Assembly (NCBI RefSeq): GCF_003946465.1
Contig: NZ_RHOL01000027.1
Location: 1 to 36,367, forward strand
Source: Lacticaseibacillus hegangensis
GTDB lineage: Bacteria; Bacillota; Bacilli; Lactobacillales; Lactobacillaceae
Length of the DNA: 36,367 bases
Direction: 5' to 3'
Of this stretch, positions 1-10,130 are shown in pieces. Below the pieces are notes generated by a model. It was not told where the DNA came from, ran no database searches, and saw nothing but the letters and a program-made list of their open reading frames with translations. A program made the position numbers and the translations under genes. How positions within the stretch are numbered: position 1 is the first letter of the stretch; each line of letters begins with the position of its first letter.

Positions 1-104
1 AGATTCCACCTCGCGATGGACACCCTTGCCCTTGGCTAGCGGTTCCGACTACTACGGCCCGCAGTGGACTTTCACCACCAAGTTGGCGCCCATGCCGGGC
101 GCAC
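1..104 (-). mobile_element. Group IIC intron, 5' end (partial, runs off window)
   Basis: Read on the minus strand, the sequence from 104 down to 1 begins GTGCGCCCGGCATGGGCG. It continues with blocks such as GGTGAAAGTCCACTGCGG, CTAGCCAAGGGCAAGGGTG and TCCATCG...GGTGGAATCT. These match, from memory, the domain I start of bacterial group IIC introns such as the Oceanobacillus iheyensis intron (GTGTGCCCGGCATGGGTG... GCAAGGGTGTCC...TGGAATCT). The intron start lies directly after the dagK terminator hairpin, the usual insertion site of class C introns. The reverse transcriptase/maturase gene and domains V-VI would lie left of the window, so whether it is full length or active cannot be seen. No coding region is present here; short open frames at 64-336 are artefacts. 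Confidence 0.85.
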
Positions 105-105
105 C

Positions 106-141
106 AAAACAGGCTCCGGCCAGTGTTCACTGACCAGAGCC
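106..141 (-). terminator. Terminator after dagK
   Basis: On the minus strand GGCTCTGGTCAGTG pairs with the downstream ACTGGCCGGAGCC, with a small bulge, followed by TGTTTTG. It sits 10 bases after the dagK stop and ends the gatCAB-dagK transcript. The intron begins within two bases of its U-tract. Confidence 0.75.
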
Positions 142-150
142 CGTCTGTTG

Positions 151-1179
151 CTACTTTTTATCCTCGCCGGAGATTTGACCGTCGCCGTTCAAGTCCTGAT
201 GGGAAATGTGCTCCACTTCTTCCAGGTAGCCCTGCTGGCGCACCAGATCAATGTCAAGGTTCTTCTTGGGAATCTCGTCGACGTTGGCAAACATTTCGAT
301 GTGCTGCTTGAGGTTCAAGAACGTCATCGGGGCTGAACCGCCGTAGTCGCCGTCGAGGTTGATCTTCATCTCGCCGCCATCAGACCGCGTCGCAACCAGC
401 TTAGACGTCTTGGTGTAGATGATGTTGGAATCATCGACGTGGCGCCCGCCGTTTAAGACCTTGGCGATCAGCACCAGCATGTCCCCGAAATTGCCAGTCT
501 TGACAACGATCAGCGAGAACTTGCCATCCCCCATGCTGGAATCCGGCACGATCTGCTCGAAGCCGCCGACACTGTTGGTCATCGCCAGCAGGAACATGGA
601 GGCCGGGCCGTCGTACACCCCGTCATCGTACTCCAGGTGCATCGGCACCGACTGGATCGCCGGCAGCATCTCTGCCGCCTTCACCACATACGCGAAGTAC
701 CCAAAAATGGACTTAAACTCCGACGGCACCTGGTATGTCAGCTCGGTCAGCAGGCCGCCGGCGGCAATATTCATGAAGTAGTGATTGTTGGCCTGACCGA
801 TGTCCATTCGCAGGGTCTGGCCCTTAAGAATGACCTTGGCCGCCGCGACCGGGTCTTCGCGCGGAATGCGCAAGGCGCGGGCGTAGTCGTTGGTGGTGCC
901 GGCGGGAATGATGGCCAGCTTGGGCCGGTGCTTGTGCGGCGCAATGCCGTTGACGACCTCATTAATGGTGCCGTCGCCGCCTGCGCCCACAATCAGGGCA
1001 AAGCCGGCCTCGGTGGCCCGGCTGGCCTCTTTTTTCGCCGAAAAGGGTTCAGCCGTAGTCTGGAAGGCTGAGGCCTCGTAGCCCGCCTGCTCCATCACGT
1101 CTAAGATGTCCGCGACGTACCGCCGCATGCCTTCATTGCCCGAAGTCGGGTTATAGATCAAACGTGCGCGTGGGCGCAT
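151..1179 (-). CDS. dagK: Diacylglycerol kinase (DagK/DgkB family)
   Basis: This 342-residue soluble lipid kinase phosphorylates diacylglycerol to phosphatidate. It recycles the diacylglycerol released when phosphatidylglycerol head groups are used for lipoteichoic acid synthesis. The DAGK catalytic domain is at the N-terminus: RLIYNPTSGN near residues 6-15, the nucleotide loop GGDGTINEVVNG at 67-78, and the downstream PAGTTNDYAR motif. The ATG at 1179 is chosen because it lies 8 bases after AGGAGG (1188-1193); an upstream in-frame GTG falls inside that site. It is the last gene of gatC-gatA-gatB-dagK, 16 bases after gatB, an arrangement common in Bacillota. Unusually, the last 14 residues (DLNGDGQISGEDKK) look like a dockerin/EF-hand type calcium loop. 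The family assignment is firm; the role of the tail is unknown. Confidence 0.95.
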   Translation of the reverse strand: MRPRARLIYNPTSGNEGMRRYVADILDVMEQAGYEASAFQTTAEPFSAKKEASRATEAGFALIVGAGGDGTINEVVNGIAPHKHRPKLAIIPAGTTNDYARALRIPREDPVAAAKVILKGQTLRMDIGQANNHYFMNIAAGGLLTELTYQVPSEFKSIFGYFAYVVKAAEMLPAIQSVPMHLEYDDGVYDGPASMFLLAMTNSVGGFEQIVPDSSMGDGKFSLIVVKTGNFGDMLVLIAKVLNGGRHVDDSNIIYTKTSKLVATRSDGGEMKINLDGDYGGSAPMTFLNLKQHIEMFANVDEIPKKNLDIDLVRQQGYLEEVEHISHQDLNGDGQISGEDKK

Positions 1180-1195
1180 CGCGATCACCTCCTAA

Positions 1196-2626
1196 TTACC
1201 GTTTTTTGATTTCCGTCATCAAAATGCTGTTGACGACCTTCGGATTGGCCTTGCCGTGGGTCTGCTTCATGATCTGCCCGACCAAAAAGCCGATGGCGCG
1301 CGACTTGCCGTTCTTGAAGTCATCAATACTTTGGGCATTGTTGTCCAAGATGTCATTGACGATCGGGGTGAGCTTGGCTGGATCAGACAGTTGAACCATG
1401 CCCTTTTCCTCGACCCACGCCTTCGGATCGACGTCTTCCTTGATAATTTCCTGAAAGACCTTCTTGGCGATCTTGCTGGAGATAGTGCCGTCATCGATCA
1501 GGTTGATCATGCCAGCCAGGTGGGCCGGGGTCAGCGCAACATCCTTGAGCTCCAGGTGCTCAGCGTTCAAGTAACCGGACACCTCGCCCATCAGCCAGTT
1601 TGAGGCCTGTTTGGGATCGGCCCCGGCGGCCACCGTCGCCTCAAAGAAGTTGGCCATTTCCATGGTCAACGTCAACACGCCGGCGTCGTATTCTGGGATG
1701 CCCCAGTCTGTGACGTAGCGTGCCCGGCGCTTGGCCGGCGCCTCTGGCAGCTTTGCCTGGACCTCATCGATCCACTGCTGGGACACAAACACCGGCGGCA
1801 GGTCAGGTTCTGGGAAGTAGCGGTAATCGTCCGCGCCTTCCTTGACCCGCATCAGAATGGTTTCCTTCTTGGCCGGATCCCAGCGCCGCGTTTCCTGGCG
1901 CACCTCGCCGCCTGCCATCAGCAGCTGGATCTGGCGCTTTTGCTCGTAGGCCAGGCCGTCGCGGACATGGTTGAAGGAGTTCAGGTTCTTGATTTCGGTC
2001 TTGGTCCCAAAACCATCCTGGCCAATCGGGCGCACGGACAGGTTGGTGTCCACCCGCATCGAGCCTTCCTCCATTTTGACGTCTGAAGCCCCGGTGAACT
2101 GCACGATTTGGCGCAGCTGCTCGAGGTATTGGTAGGCCTCTTCAGGCGAGGCGATGTCCGGCTCGGACACGATCTCGACCAACGGCGTCCCCTGCCGGTT
2201 CAAATCGACGTAAGAATACCCGTCGTCTTCATGGGAGTTTTTCCCGGCGTCTTCTTCGACATGCAACTCGTGGATGCCAATTTTTTTCTTCTTGCCGTCT
2301 ACTTCAATCTCGACATAGCCGTTGGTGGCCAGCGGCGTCTCGCTTTGCGTGATCTGGTAGGCCTTCGGGTTATCCGGGTAGAAATAATTCTTCCGGTCAA
2401 AATGCGTGTGGCGGGTGATGTCGGCGTGCAGCGCGAGCGCAACCATGATGCCGTAGGAATACGCCCCGCGGTTGATCGTCGGCAGCGTGCCTGGAAAACC
2501 CCAGTCGATCACGTTGGTGTTGACGTTCGGTTCGGCACCGTATGACACCGCCGTCGGTGAGTACATTTTGGACTTGGTTTTCAGCTCAACGTGGACTTCA
2601 AGCCCGATTGTGGTTTCAAAATTCAT
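1196..2626 (-). CDS. gatB: Asp-tRNA(Asn)/Glu-tRNA(Gln) amidotransferase subunit B
   Basis: GatB is the kinase/tRNA-binding subunit of GatCAB. It activates the side chain of mischarged Glu-tRNA(Gln) or Asp-tRNA(Asn) with ATP so that ammonia from GatA can amidate it. The 476-residue protein has the family's full length. It begins with the conserved [13 protein letters not shown] and shows the cradle-domain segment around [17 protein letters not shown]. It ends in the helical and YqeY-like tail, with [21 protein letters not shown] near the C-terminus. Its ATG overlaps the end of gatA by four bases, which suggests translational coupling and stoichiometric production with GatA. Nothing appears missing or unusual. 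Confidence 0.97.
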   Translation of the reverse strand: MNFETTIGLEVHVELKTKSKMYSPTAVSYGAEPNVNTNVIDWGFPGTLPTINRGAYSYGIMVALALHADITRHTHFDRKNYFYPDNPKAYQITQSETPLATNGYVEIEVDGKKKKIGIHELHVEEDAGKNSHEDDGYSYVDLNRQGTPLVEIVSEPDIASPEEAYQYLEQLRQIVQFTGASDVKMEEGSMRVDTNLSVRPIGQDGFGTKTEIKNLNSFNHVRDGLAYEQKRQIQLLMAGGEVRQETRRWDPAKKETILMRVKEGADDYRYFPEPDLPPVFVSQQWIDEVQAKLPEAPAKRRARYVTDWGIPEYDAGVLTLTMEMANFFEATVAAGADPKQASNWLMGEVSGYLNAEHLELKDVALTPAHLAGMINLIDDGTISSKIAKKVFQEIIKEDVDPKAWVEEKGMVQLSDPAKLTPIVNDILDNNAQSIDDFKNGKSRAIGFLVGQIMKQTHGKANPKVVNSILMTEIKKR

Positions 2627-4083
2627 TCGTTCGCACCTCCCGGGATCGCATCCTGGTAGCCGGTCGCGGTTTCAAACGCGTCGGCCGCCTGCAGCAAGGT
2701 CTGCTCATCGAACTGCTTGCCGATCAGCTGCAGGCCAACGGGCATGCCGTCAACCAACCCAGCTGGGATCGACAGTGCTGGCAGCCCGGCCAAGTTGACC
2801 GGAATGGTCAGGATATCGTTCATGTACATCGTGAGCGGATCGGTGACCTTAGCGCCAATCTTGAACGCCGTGGTCGGCGTGGTTGGGCCGATGATGAAGT
2901 CGTAATCTTCAAACACCTTGTCAAAGTCCTGAGCAATCAGGGTGCGGACCTGCGCGGCCTTCTTAAAGTAGGCGTCGTAAAAGCCGGCGGACAGACTAAA
3001 GGTCCCCAGCATAATGCGCCGCTTGACCTCGGGGCCAAAGCCCTCGGAGCGCGAACGCACGTAAACGTCCTCCAGATTCTTGACGTCCTTGGCGCGGAAA
3101 CCGTAGCGGATGCCATCAAAACGCTGCAGGTTCGAGGAAGCCTCGGAGCTGGCGATGATGTAATAGGCCGGCACCGCGTACTTGGTATGCGGCAGCGACA
3201 CGGTTTCAACCGTTGCGCCCAAGCTGCGGAACTGCTCGGCCGCCTGCTTGATCTGCTCAGCCACGGCCGGATCGACGCCTTCGCCCAGGTACTCCTCAGG
3301 CAGGGCGATCTTCATGCCCTGAATCGACTGACCCAGCTTTGCCGTGTAATCCGGCACTGCCAGATCAGCAGTGGTGGCGTCCTTCTTGTCATGACCGGCG
3401 ATCACGTTCAGGGTCAAAGCGGCGTCGCGCACCGTGTGGGTCAAAGACCCAACAACGTCCAGACTGGACGCAAAGGCAATCACGCCCCAGCGCGAAACCC
3501 GGCCGTACGTCGGCTTCAGCCCAACGATGCCGTTAAAGGCCGCCGGCTGGCGAATCGAGCCGCCGGTGTCGGTGCCCAGCGCCATCGGCAGCTGGCCTGA
3601 GGCAACAGCGGCTGCGGAGCCGCCTGACGAGCCGCCTGGCACCTTGGTGTGGTCCCACGCGTTTTTGGTGGTCTTAAAGGCGGAGTTTTCCGTTGATGAG
3701 CCCATCGCAAATTCGTCGAGGTTCAGCTTGCCGGCGATGATGGCGCCTGCCGCCTGCAGTTTCTCAACCACGGTGGCGTCGTAAACCGGCACGAAGTTGT
3801 TCAGGATCTTGGACGCCGCTGTGGTCTTCAGGCCCTTGGTGACAATGTTGTCCTTGATGCCGACCGGCACGCCGGCAAACGGCTTGTCTGCCTCAATTCC
3901 GGCGTCGTCTTGCGCCGCCGCGGCTTTTTTGGCCGCTGCTTCGTTCAACGTCAAAAAGGCGTCGATCTCGGGGTCAATCCGCTTGATGTCAGCGAAGGTC
4001 TGCGCGGTCAGCGCGGCCGCGGTGAGCTTGCCAGATTGAAGCTGGTCGTGCAGCTTGGTGATGTCCAGATTATCGTAACTCAC
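2623..4083 (-). CDS. gatA: Asp-tRNA(Asn)/Glu-tRNA(Gln) amidotransferase subunit A
   Basis: GatA is the glutaminase subunit of the GatCAB complex and supplies ammonia to GatB through an internal channel. The 486 residues form one amidase-signature domain. The Ser-cisSer-Lys triad is visible: Lys77 in [10 protein letters not shown], Ser152 in [11 protein letters not shown], and the nucleophile Ser176 in [11 protein letters not shown]. The glycine- and serine-rich signature spans about residues 148-190. The gene lies 3 bases after gatC and overlaps gatB by four bases, so the three subunits are made from one message. Length and catalytic residues are those of an active enzyme. Confidence 0.97.
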   Translation of the reverse strand: MSYDNLDITKLHDQLQSGKLTAAALTAQTFADIKRIDPEIDAFLTLNEAAAKKAAAAQDDAGIEADKPFAGVPVGIKDNIVTKGLKTTAASKILNNFVPVYDATVVEKLQAAGAIIAGKLNLDEFAMGSSTENSAFKTTKNAWDHTKVPGGSSGGSAAAVASGQLPMALGTDTGGSIRQPAAFNGIVGLKPTYGRVSRWGVIAFASSLDVVGSLTHTVRDAALTLNVIAGHDKKDATTADLAVPDYTAKLGQSIQGMKIALPEEYLGEGVDPAVAEQIKQAAEQFRSLGATVETVSLPHTKYAVPAYYIIASSEASSNLQRFDGIRYGFRAKDVKNLEDVYVRSRSEGFGPEVKRRIMLGTFSLSAGFYDAYFKKAAQVRTLIAQDFDKVFEDYDFIIGPTTPTTAFKIGAKVTDPLTMYMNDILTIPVNLAGLPALSIPAGLVDGMPVGLQLIGKQFDEQTLLQAADAFETATGYQDAIPGGANE

Positions 4084-4086
4084 GGC

Positions 4087-4383
4087 TTAGTCGTCCTCCT
4101 TATCGATGATCGATGGTACCTGGATCAGCGTGCCCTTCTTAGTCGGCACGTTGGCCAGCAGGTCCTGAACGTCGGTGTCATTGACGGCGACGTCCTCGCG
4201 CATCACATTTTCAAGGTGAATACTTTGCGTCGTCACCGGCACGCCGGTGGTATCGACGGTTTCCAGTTGGGCGACCATATTCAAGATCTCATCGAGTTGG
4301 GCCGTGTACTGCTGCAGCTCGTCTTCCGAAAAGGCCAACTTCGCCAAGCCGGCAACGTGCGCCACACTGTCTTTTGAAATCAT
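4087..4383 (-). CDS. gatC: Asp-tRNA(Asn)/Glu-tRNA(Gln) amidotransferase subunit C
   Basis: GatC (98 residues) wraps around the GatA-GatB interface and stabilises the amidotransferase. The N-terminus (ISKDSVAHVAGLAKLAFSEDEL) and the following LDEILNMVAQLETVDTTGVP are typical of the family, as is the C-terminal segment with the REDV box. It is the first gene of the gatCAB-dagK unit. Upstream, 95 bases separate it from the camS terminator, and the unit's own promoter should lie there. The stretch is richer in A and T (GGTAAACTAAGATGATTAAA on the minus strand), but I cannot pick out a convincing -35/-10 pair. Confidence 0.96.
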   Translation of the reverse strand: MISKDSVAHVAGLAKLAFSEDELQQYTAQLDEILNMVAQLETVDTTGVPVTTQSIHLENVMREDVAVNDTDVQDLLANVPTKKGTLIQVPSIIDKEDD

Positions 4384-4477
4384 GTTCTCTACCTTCTTCG
4401 CTTTTGCTTAGGGATTTAATCATCTTAGTTTACCATACGAACCTGACTCGCCTGCGCGCAGCCGCCAGTTTTTTACC

Positions 4478-4502
4478 AAAAAACGCCCGGTTGCCCGGAC
4501 GT
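4478..4502 (-). terminator. Terminator after camS
   Basis: On the minus strand CGTCCGGG-caa-CCGGGCG is followed by TTTTTT, five bases after the camS stop. It ends the pcrA-ligA-camS transcript. The U-tract continues into GGTAAAAA, resembling the terminator-promoter junctions upstream of pcrA and pncB. Confidence 0.85.
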
Positions 4503-4507
4503 GAGAA

Positions 4508-5662
4508 TCAGTAACTGTCGAACACGTGCGTGGTAAAGTCCTTGGCGCCGCTGGCGCGGGCCAAGAAGGCCTGCATGCCCTGCGTGGACTGGACGGTGAT
4601 CTGAACCTGCACGCCACTTGGCAGGTACTTGGAGGCCATGGCGCTGACGTACTGGGTAAAGCTTTGAATCTCGGTCAGGCCATAAAACTGCGTGTTGATG
4701 GTGACGTTGAGCCCGGCGAGCTGGTTATCTTCGTAGTGCGCCTGCGCAGTGACGCCGGCCAAGGTCGGGAAGAAGTTTTCAACATTGCTTTGGAAGTTGT
4801 TAAAATCGTCCGCAACCGTTTGGTTGATCGGCTTCTTGTTGTCGATCGTCGGCAGGACCTCATTTTGCTGATTGACCGGCTTCCAGGACTGAAGCGAGGT
4901 ACCGGAGGTGGACACCACGTAATCAAAGTAGGTGCCACCGACCAGCGAGTCGCGCGCCGCCAACTTGTACAACCCGATCACGATTGGGGTGGTGTTAGAC
5001 ACGCCCTTCATCCGCCGCACGCGGGCGACCACCTCCTGCGCCATGCGCCGGCTCTGCTGAGTCATGGCCGCATCCGTGATGTGGGTGGTGTAGGTAGCGC
5101 CGTACTGCTCTTTTTCGTAGTAGTCGTACTCGTTCATCCCCAAGCCGATGGCCACGCCGCCCAGGCTCATTGACGACCCGCTTTGGGTCATGTAGTCCTG
5201 CTCCAAAATCGTTTGCAGGTACGTTGGGACCCGCTTGTCGGGATCAGTTTCCTTGTTGCTCTTCGGGTTTAGGCCCTCGGCGTCTTGATCAGAGCGGTGG
5301 CCCAGCCACTTTTTGGCCGTCGCCGTGGAAAGCAGTTGGCCTTCTTCAAACAGGTACTTGGAGGTCGAAAACTGCTTCTTGGCAATTTCCTGCAGCCCGG
5401 CCTCCATGCTCTTGATATTAAAGGCGTTGCCGTCCTGCTGATTCTGCGTCAGCTGCAGGCCGCGGGCGCTTGAGGTCTGATAACGACCGCCCTTGATGAC
5501 CCCTTCGTAGGTGCCGGAATCCGAGGTGCCGGTGGTCGTGTATTTACTCGTGCTGCTGCCGCTAGCCCCGCTTGCCCCGCTGCCCGAATTGAAGTTCAGG
5601 TTACCACACGCGGCAAGCAGAACGGCGGTCGCCAGCAGCGCCGCGGTCAAAATTTTCTTCAT
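4508..5662 (-). CDS. camS: CamS family sex pheromone lipoprotein
   Basis: This 384-residue exported lipoprotein belongs to the CamS family, whose cleaved signal peptide in staphylococci can act as the cAM373 sex pheromone; the mature protein's role is unclear. The signal peptide MKKILTAALLATAVLLAACGN ends in a lipobox (LLAAC) with Cys at about residue 19. A low-complexity Gly/Ser/Ala/Asn linker follows (about 20-45), then a globular CamS domain. Typical segments include GGRYQTSSARGLQL, YLQTILEQDYMT and GVQVQITVQSTQGMQAFLARA. Two TTG codons precede the ATG in frame; the ATG at 5662 is preferred, but the Shine-Dalgarno GAGG spacing (10 bases) leaves the nearer TTG possible. It lies 16 bases after ligA, in the pcrA-ligA-camS operon conserved in Bacillota. 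Confidence 0.92.
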   Translation of the reverse strand: MKKILTAALLATAVLLAACGNLNFNSGSGASGASGSSTSKYTTTGTSDSGTYEGVIKGGRYQTSSARGLQLTQNQQDGNAFNIKSMEAGLQEIAKKQFSTSKYLFEEGQLLSTATAKKWLGHRSDQDAEGLNPKSNKETDPDKRVPTYLQTILEQDYMTQSGSSMSLGGVAIGLGMNEYDYYEKEQYGATYTTHITDAAMTQQSRRMAQEVVARVRRMKGVSNTTPIVIGLYKLAARDSLVGGTYFDYVVSTSGTSLQSWKPVNQQNEVLPTIDNKKPINQTVADDFNNFQSNVENFFPTLAGVTAQAHYEDNQLAGLNVTINTQFYGLTEIQSFTQYVSAMASKYLPSGVQVQITVQSTQGMQAFLARASGAKDFTTHVFDSY

Positions 5663-5678
5663 CAACAAAATGCCTCAC

Positions 5679-7709
<2,031 letters not shown>

Positions 7710-9968
7710 CTAGTCCACGTGTTTGGTGATCGGGGCAAACGCGGCCAGCAGCCGCTTGACCCCCATTTCCGGAAACGCGATGTCCAGCTCCTGGTCATCG
7801 CCCTTGCCAGAGACTTTGACGATGGTGCCAACACCCCACTTGCGGTGCGCCGCCTTGTCGCCAACAGTCCAGGTGACCTTGCCGGCGGTGCTGGTCGGCG
7901 CCGTCGCGTTGTCCACCACCTTGGCCCGCGTGCCCTGCGGGTGCCGCGAGTAAGTTGGCGTCACGGCCCGCGCTGTGCGGTTGGCCTCGCGGTCGAACGG
8001 ATAACTCGACTTCGGGGCCTGCTGCCCGACCGTTTCGAGCAGCTCAGGGTCAATTTCTTCGATGAAGCGACTTTCCGGATTGTTTTGGCGCTGGCCATAC
8101 AGCATCCGGGCATAGGCATTGCTCAGATACAGCTTTGACTTGGCCCGCGTGATGCCGACATAGGCCAGCCGGCGCTCTTCTTCCATTTCCTTTTCGTCCA
8201 TGGCGGAGCGGGAAAGCGGGAAAAGGCCTTCCTCCATGCCCACCATGAACACGACCGGAAATTCCAGGCCCTTGGCGGCATGCAGCGTCATCAAGGTGAC
8301 TTCCTGTGCGTCTTCTTCGACCTCGTCTTGATCCGAGACCAGCGCCAGATCGGCGATGAAGTCAACAAAAATGTCAGAGTTTTCGTCTTCGGGTTCGTAG
8401 CGTTCATCGAACTGCTGCGTGACAGAAAGCAGCTCCTGCAAGTTCTCGATGCGCGTGTCGGCCTCGACGGTGCCGGCGTTTTTCAGCGTTGGCAGGTAAC
8501 CGGTGTCGTCCAAAATTGCCTGCATCAGGTCGGTGACGGTGCCCTTGTCCTTTTTGGCCTGGATCTGCTGGATGGTCGCGCCAAACTTGGCCAGCGCCCC
8601 GCGGGCCTTGCCCGACACATCAGAAAGCTCGGCATTTTGCGCCGCTTCCAGCAGCGACCAGCCGTTTTGAGTGGCGAAGGCCTGAAGCTTGTCCATCGAC
8701 GTGTCGCCAATGCCGCGCTTGGGCTCATTGACGATCCGGTTGAAGCTCATGTCGTCATCCGGGTTGATCACCAGCCGAAAATAGGCCAAGGCGTCGCGAA
8801 TTTCCTTGCGGTCGTAGAACTTGTGGCCGCCGACCATCTTGTACGGGATGTTGCTTTTGACGAAGGCCTCTTCAATTGCCCGAGATTGCGCGTTGGTGCG
8901 GTAAAGCACCGCGAAGTCGCCGTACTTGCGCTTGCCGGAGCGAGTGTCCTGCTCAATCGTTTTGATGACAAAATAGGCCTCGTCGAGTTCGCTTTGGGCC
9001 CGGTAGTAGGTGATTTTGTCCCCAGTCTTGTTTTCGGTCCACAAGGTCTTCACCTGACGCTTTTTGTTGTTCTTGATCACGGCGTTTGCCGCCTGCAAGA
9101 TGGTTTTGGTCGAGCGGTAGTTCTGCTCGAGCAGCACGACCTGCGCATCCGGGTAGTCCTTTTTAAAGTCCAGGATGTTTTGCATGTTCGCGCCGCGCCA
9201 GCCGTAAATGCTCTGGTCGGCATCCCCGACCACGCACAGGTTACGGTAGCCATCCGCCAGCATTTGGACCAGCTGGTACTGGGCCTCGTTGGTGTCCTGA
9301 TATTCGTCGACGTGAATGTACTGGAACTTATTTTGGTAGAACTTCAGCGTTTCCGGATCTTTCTGAAACAGGATGATGGTTTGCATGATCAGGTCATCAA
9401 AGTCCAACGCCTGGTCGGACCGCATGCGCTTTTGGTACTCGGCGTACACCGTCGCCGTGGTTTGCTCAAATGGCGTGCCGGCGGTCTTGGCGTACTGCTC
9501 AGGCGTTTTCAGGTCGTTTTTGGCGTTGGAGATCGCCGATAGCAGGGCCTTGGGGTCGTAGCGCTTCGGGTCGATGTTTAAGTCGGCCAAGATGTGCTTG
9601 ACCAGCGTCTTTTGCTCGGCCGGGTCGGCAATGGTGAACGCGCGGTTCATGCCCAGTTTCTCGATGTCGCGGCGCAGAATGCGGACGCACAGCGCGTGGA
9701 AGGTCGAGACCCAGACGTCGCGGGCCAGCTCCGGGTCGAGCATCCGGCCGATTCGCTCCTTCATTTCGCGGGCGGCCTTGTTGGTAAAGGTGATGGCCAG
9801 AATGCGCCAGGGGTTGATGCCCTTCTCCTCGATCAGGTAGGCGACGCGGTGCGTCAACACGCGCGTCTTGCCAGAGCCCGCCCCGGCCATGATGAGCAGT
9901 GGGCCCTCAGTGGCCAGCACCGCCTCGGATTGTTTATCGTTCATGCCTTTCAGAAGTGCATTCGCCAT
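7710..9968 (-). CDS. pcrA: ATP-dependent DNA helicase PcrA (UvrD/Rep family)
   Basis: PcrA is an essential superfamily 1A 3'-5' helicase. It dismantles RecA filaments, helps rolling-circle plasmid replication and clears stalled RNA polymerase in Gram-positive bacteria. The 752-residue protein shows all helicase motifs: Walker A AGAGSGKTRVL (about 31-41), TFTNKAAREMKER, motif II DEYQDTNEAQY, motif III GDADQSIYGWRGA, motif IV LEQNYRST, then TLMTLHAAKGLEFPVVF and YVGITRAK. The C-terminus after about residue 700 (GDKAAHRKWGVGTIV) is the Tudor-like RNA polymerase-binding domain. It is the first gene of pcrA-ligA-camS. A possible extended -10 promoter overlaps the preceding terminator's U-tract. 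Confidence 0.98.
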   Translation of the reverse strand: MANALLKGMNDKQSEAVLATEGPLLIMAGAGSGKTRVLTHRVAYLIEEKGINPWRILAITFTNKAAREMKERIGRMLDPELARDVWVSTFHALCVRILRRDIEKLGMNRAFTIADPAEQKTLVKHILADLNIDPKRYDPKALLSAISNAKNDLKTPEQYAKTAGTPFEQTTATVYAEYQKRMRSDQALDFDDLIMQTIILFQKDPETLKFYQNKFQYIHVDEYQDTNEAQYQLVQMLADGYRNLCVVGDADQSIYGWRGANMQNILDFKKDYPDAQVVLLEQNYRSTKTILQAANAVIKNNKKRQVKTLWTENKTGDKITYYRAQSELDEAYFVIKTIEQDTRSGKRKYGDFAVLYRTNAQSRAIEEAFVKSNIPYKMVGGHKFYDRKEIRDALAYFRLVINPDDDMSFNRIVNEPKRGIGDTSMDKLQAFATQNGWSLLEAAQNAELSDVSGKARGALAKFGATIQQIQAKKDKGTVTDLMQAILDDTGYLPTLKNAGTVEADTRIENLQELLSVTQQFDERYEPEDENSDIFVDFIADLALVSDQDEVEEDAQEVTLMTLHAAKGLEFPVVFMVGMEEGLFPLSRSAMDEKEMEEERRLAYVGITRAKSKLYLSNAYARMLYGQRQNNPESRFIEEIDPELLETVGQQAPKSSYPFDREANRTARAVTPTYSRHPQGTRAKVVDNATAPTSTAGKVTWTVGDKAAHRKWGVGTIVKVSGKGDDQELDIAFPEMGVKRLLAAFAPITKHVD

Positions 9969-10003
9969 GATATCGTCCTTCCTGCTTTATCTTTGCTTTT
10001 CCC

Positions 10004-10012
10004 ATTGTACCA
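10004..10012 (-). promoter_or_regulatory. Candidate extended -10 promoter of pcrA
   Basis: Minus strand TGGTACAAT: an extended -10 (TGn) with TACAAT, five of six matches to TATAAT, 36 bases before the pcrA start. It is directly joined to the T-run of the upstream terminator. No good -35 is seen, which is tolerable for an extended -10. This is a sequence match only. Confidence 0.5.
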
Positions 10013-10037
10013 AAAAAGCCGCTGCCAAAACAGCGGC
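10012..10037 (-). terminator. Terminator after the exonuclease gene
   Basis: Minus strand GCCGCTG-ttttgg-CAGCGGC followed by TTTTTT. It lies about 95 bases beyond the exonuclease stop. The 93 bases in between (10038-10130) hold only a short GC-rich hairpin (GGCGC-cta-GCGCC). Confidence 0.88.
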
Positions 10038-10130
10038 CGCACCGCGCGAAAACGGCTTCACGCTGGGCTTTTATGGGCGCAGGCGCACTGGGACCGGCCC
10101 GGTTAAAATTTAGGCTCGGCGCCTAGCGCC

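Noticed and set aside
64-1071. Long plus-strand open frames over dagK and elsewhere
   Set aside because: They are shadows of conserved minus-strand genes in a GC-rich sequence, lack ribosome binding sites and encode low-complexity products.
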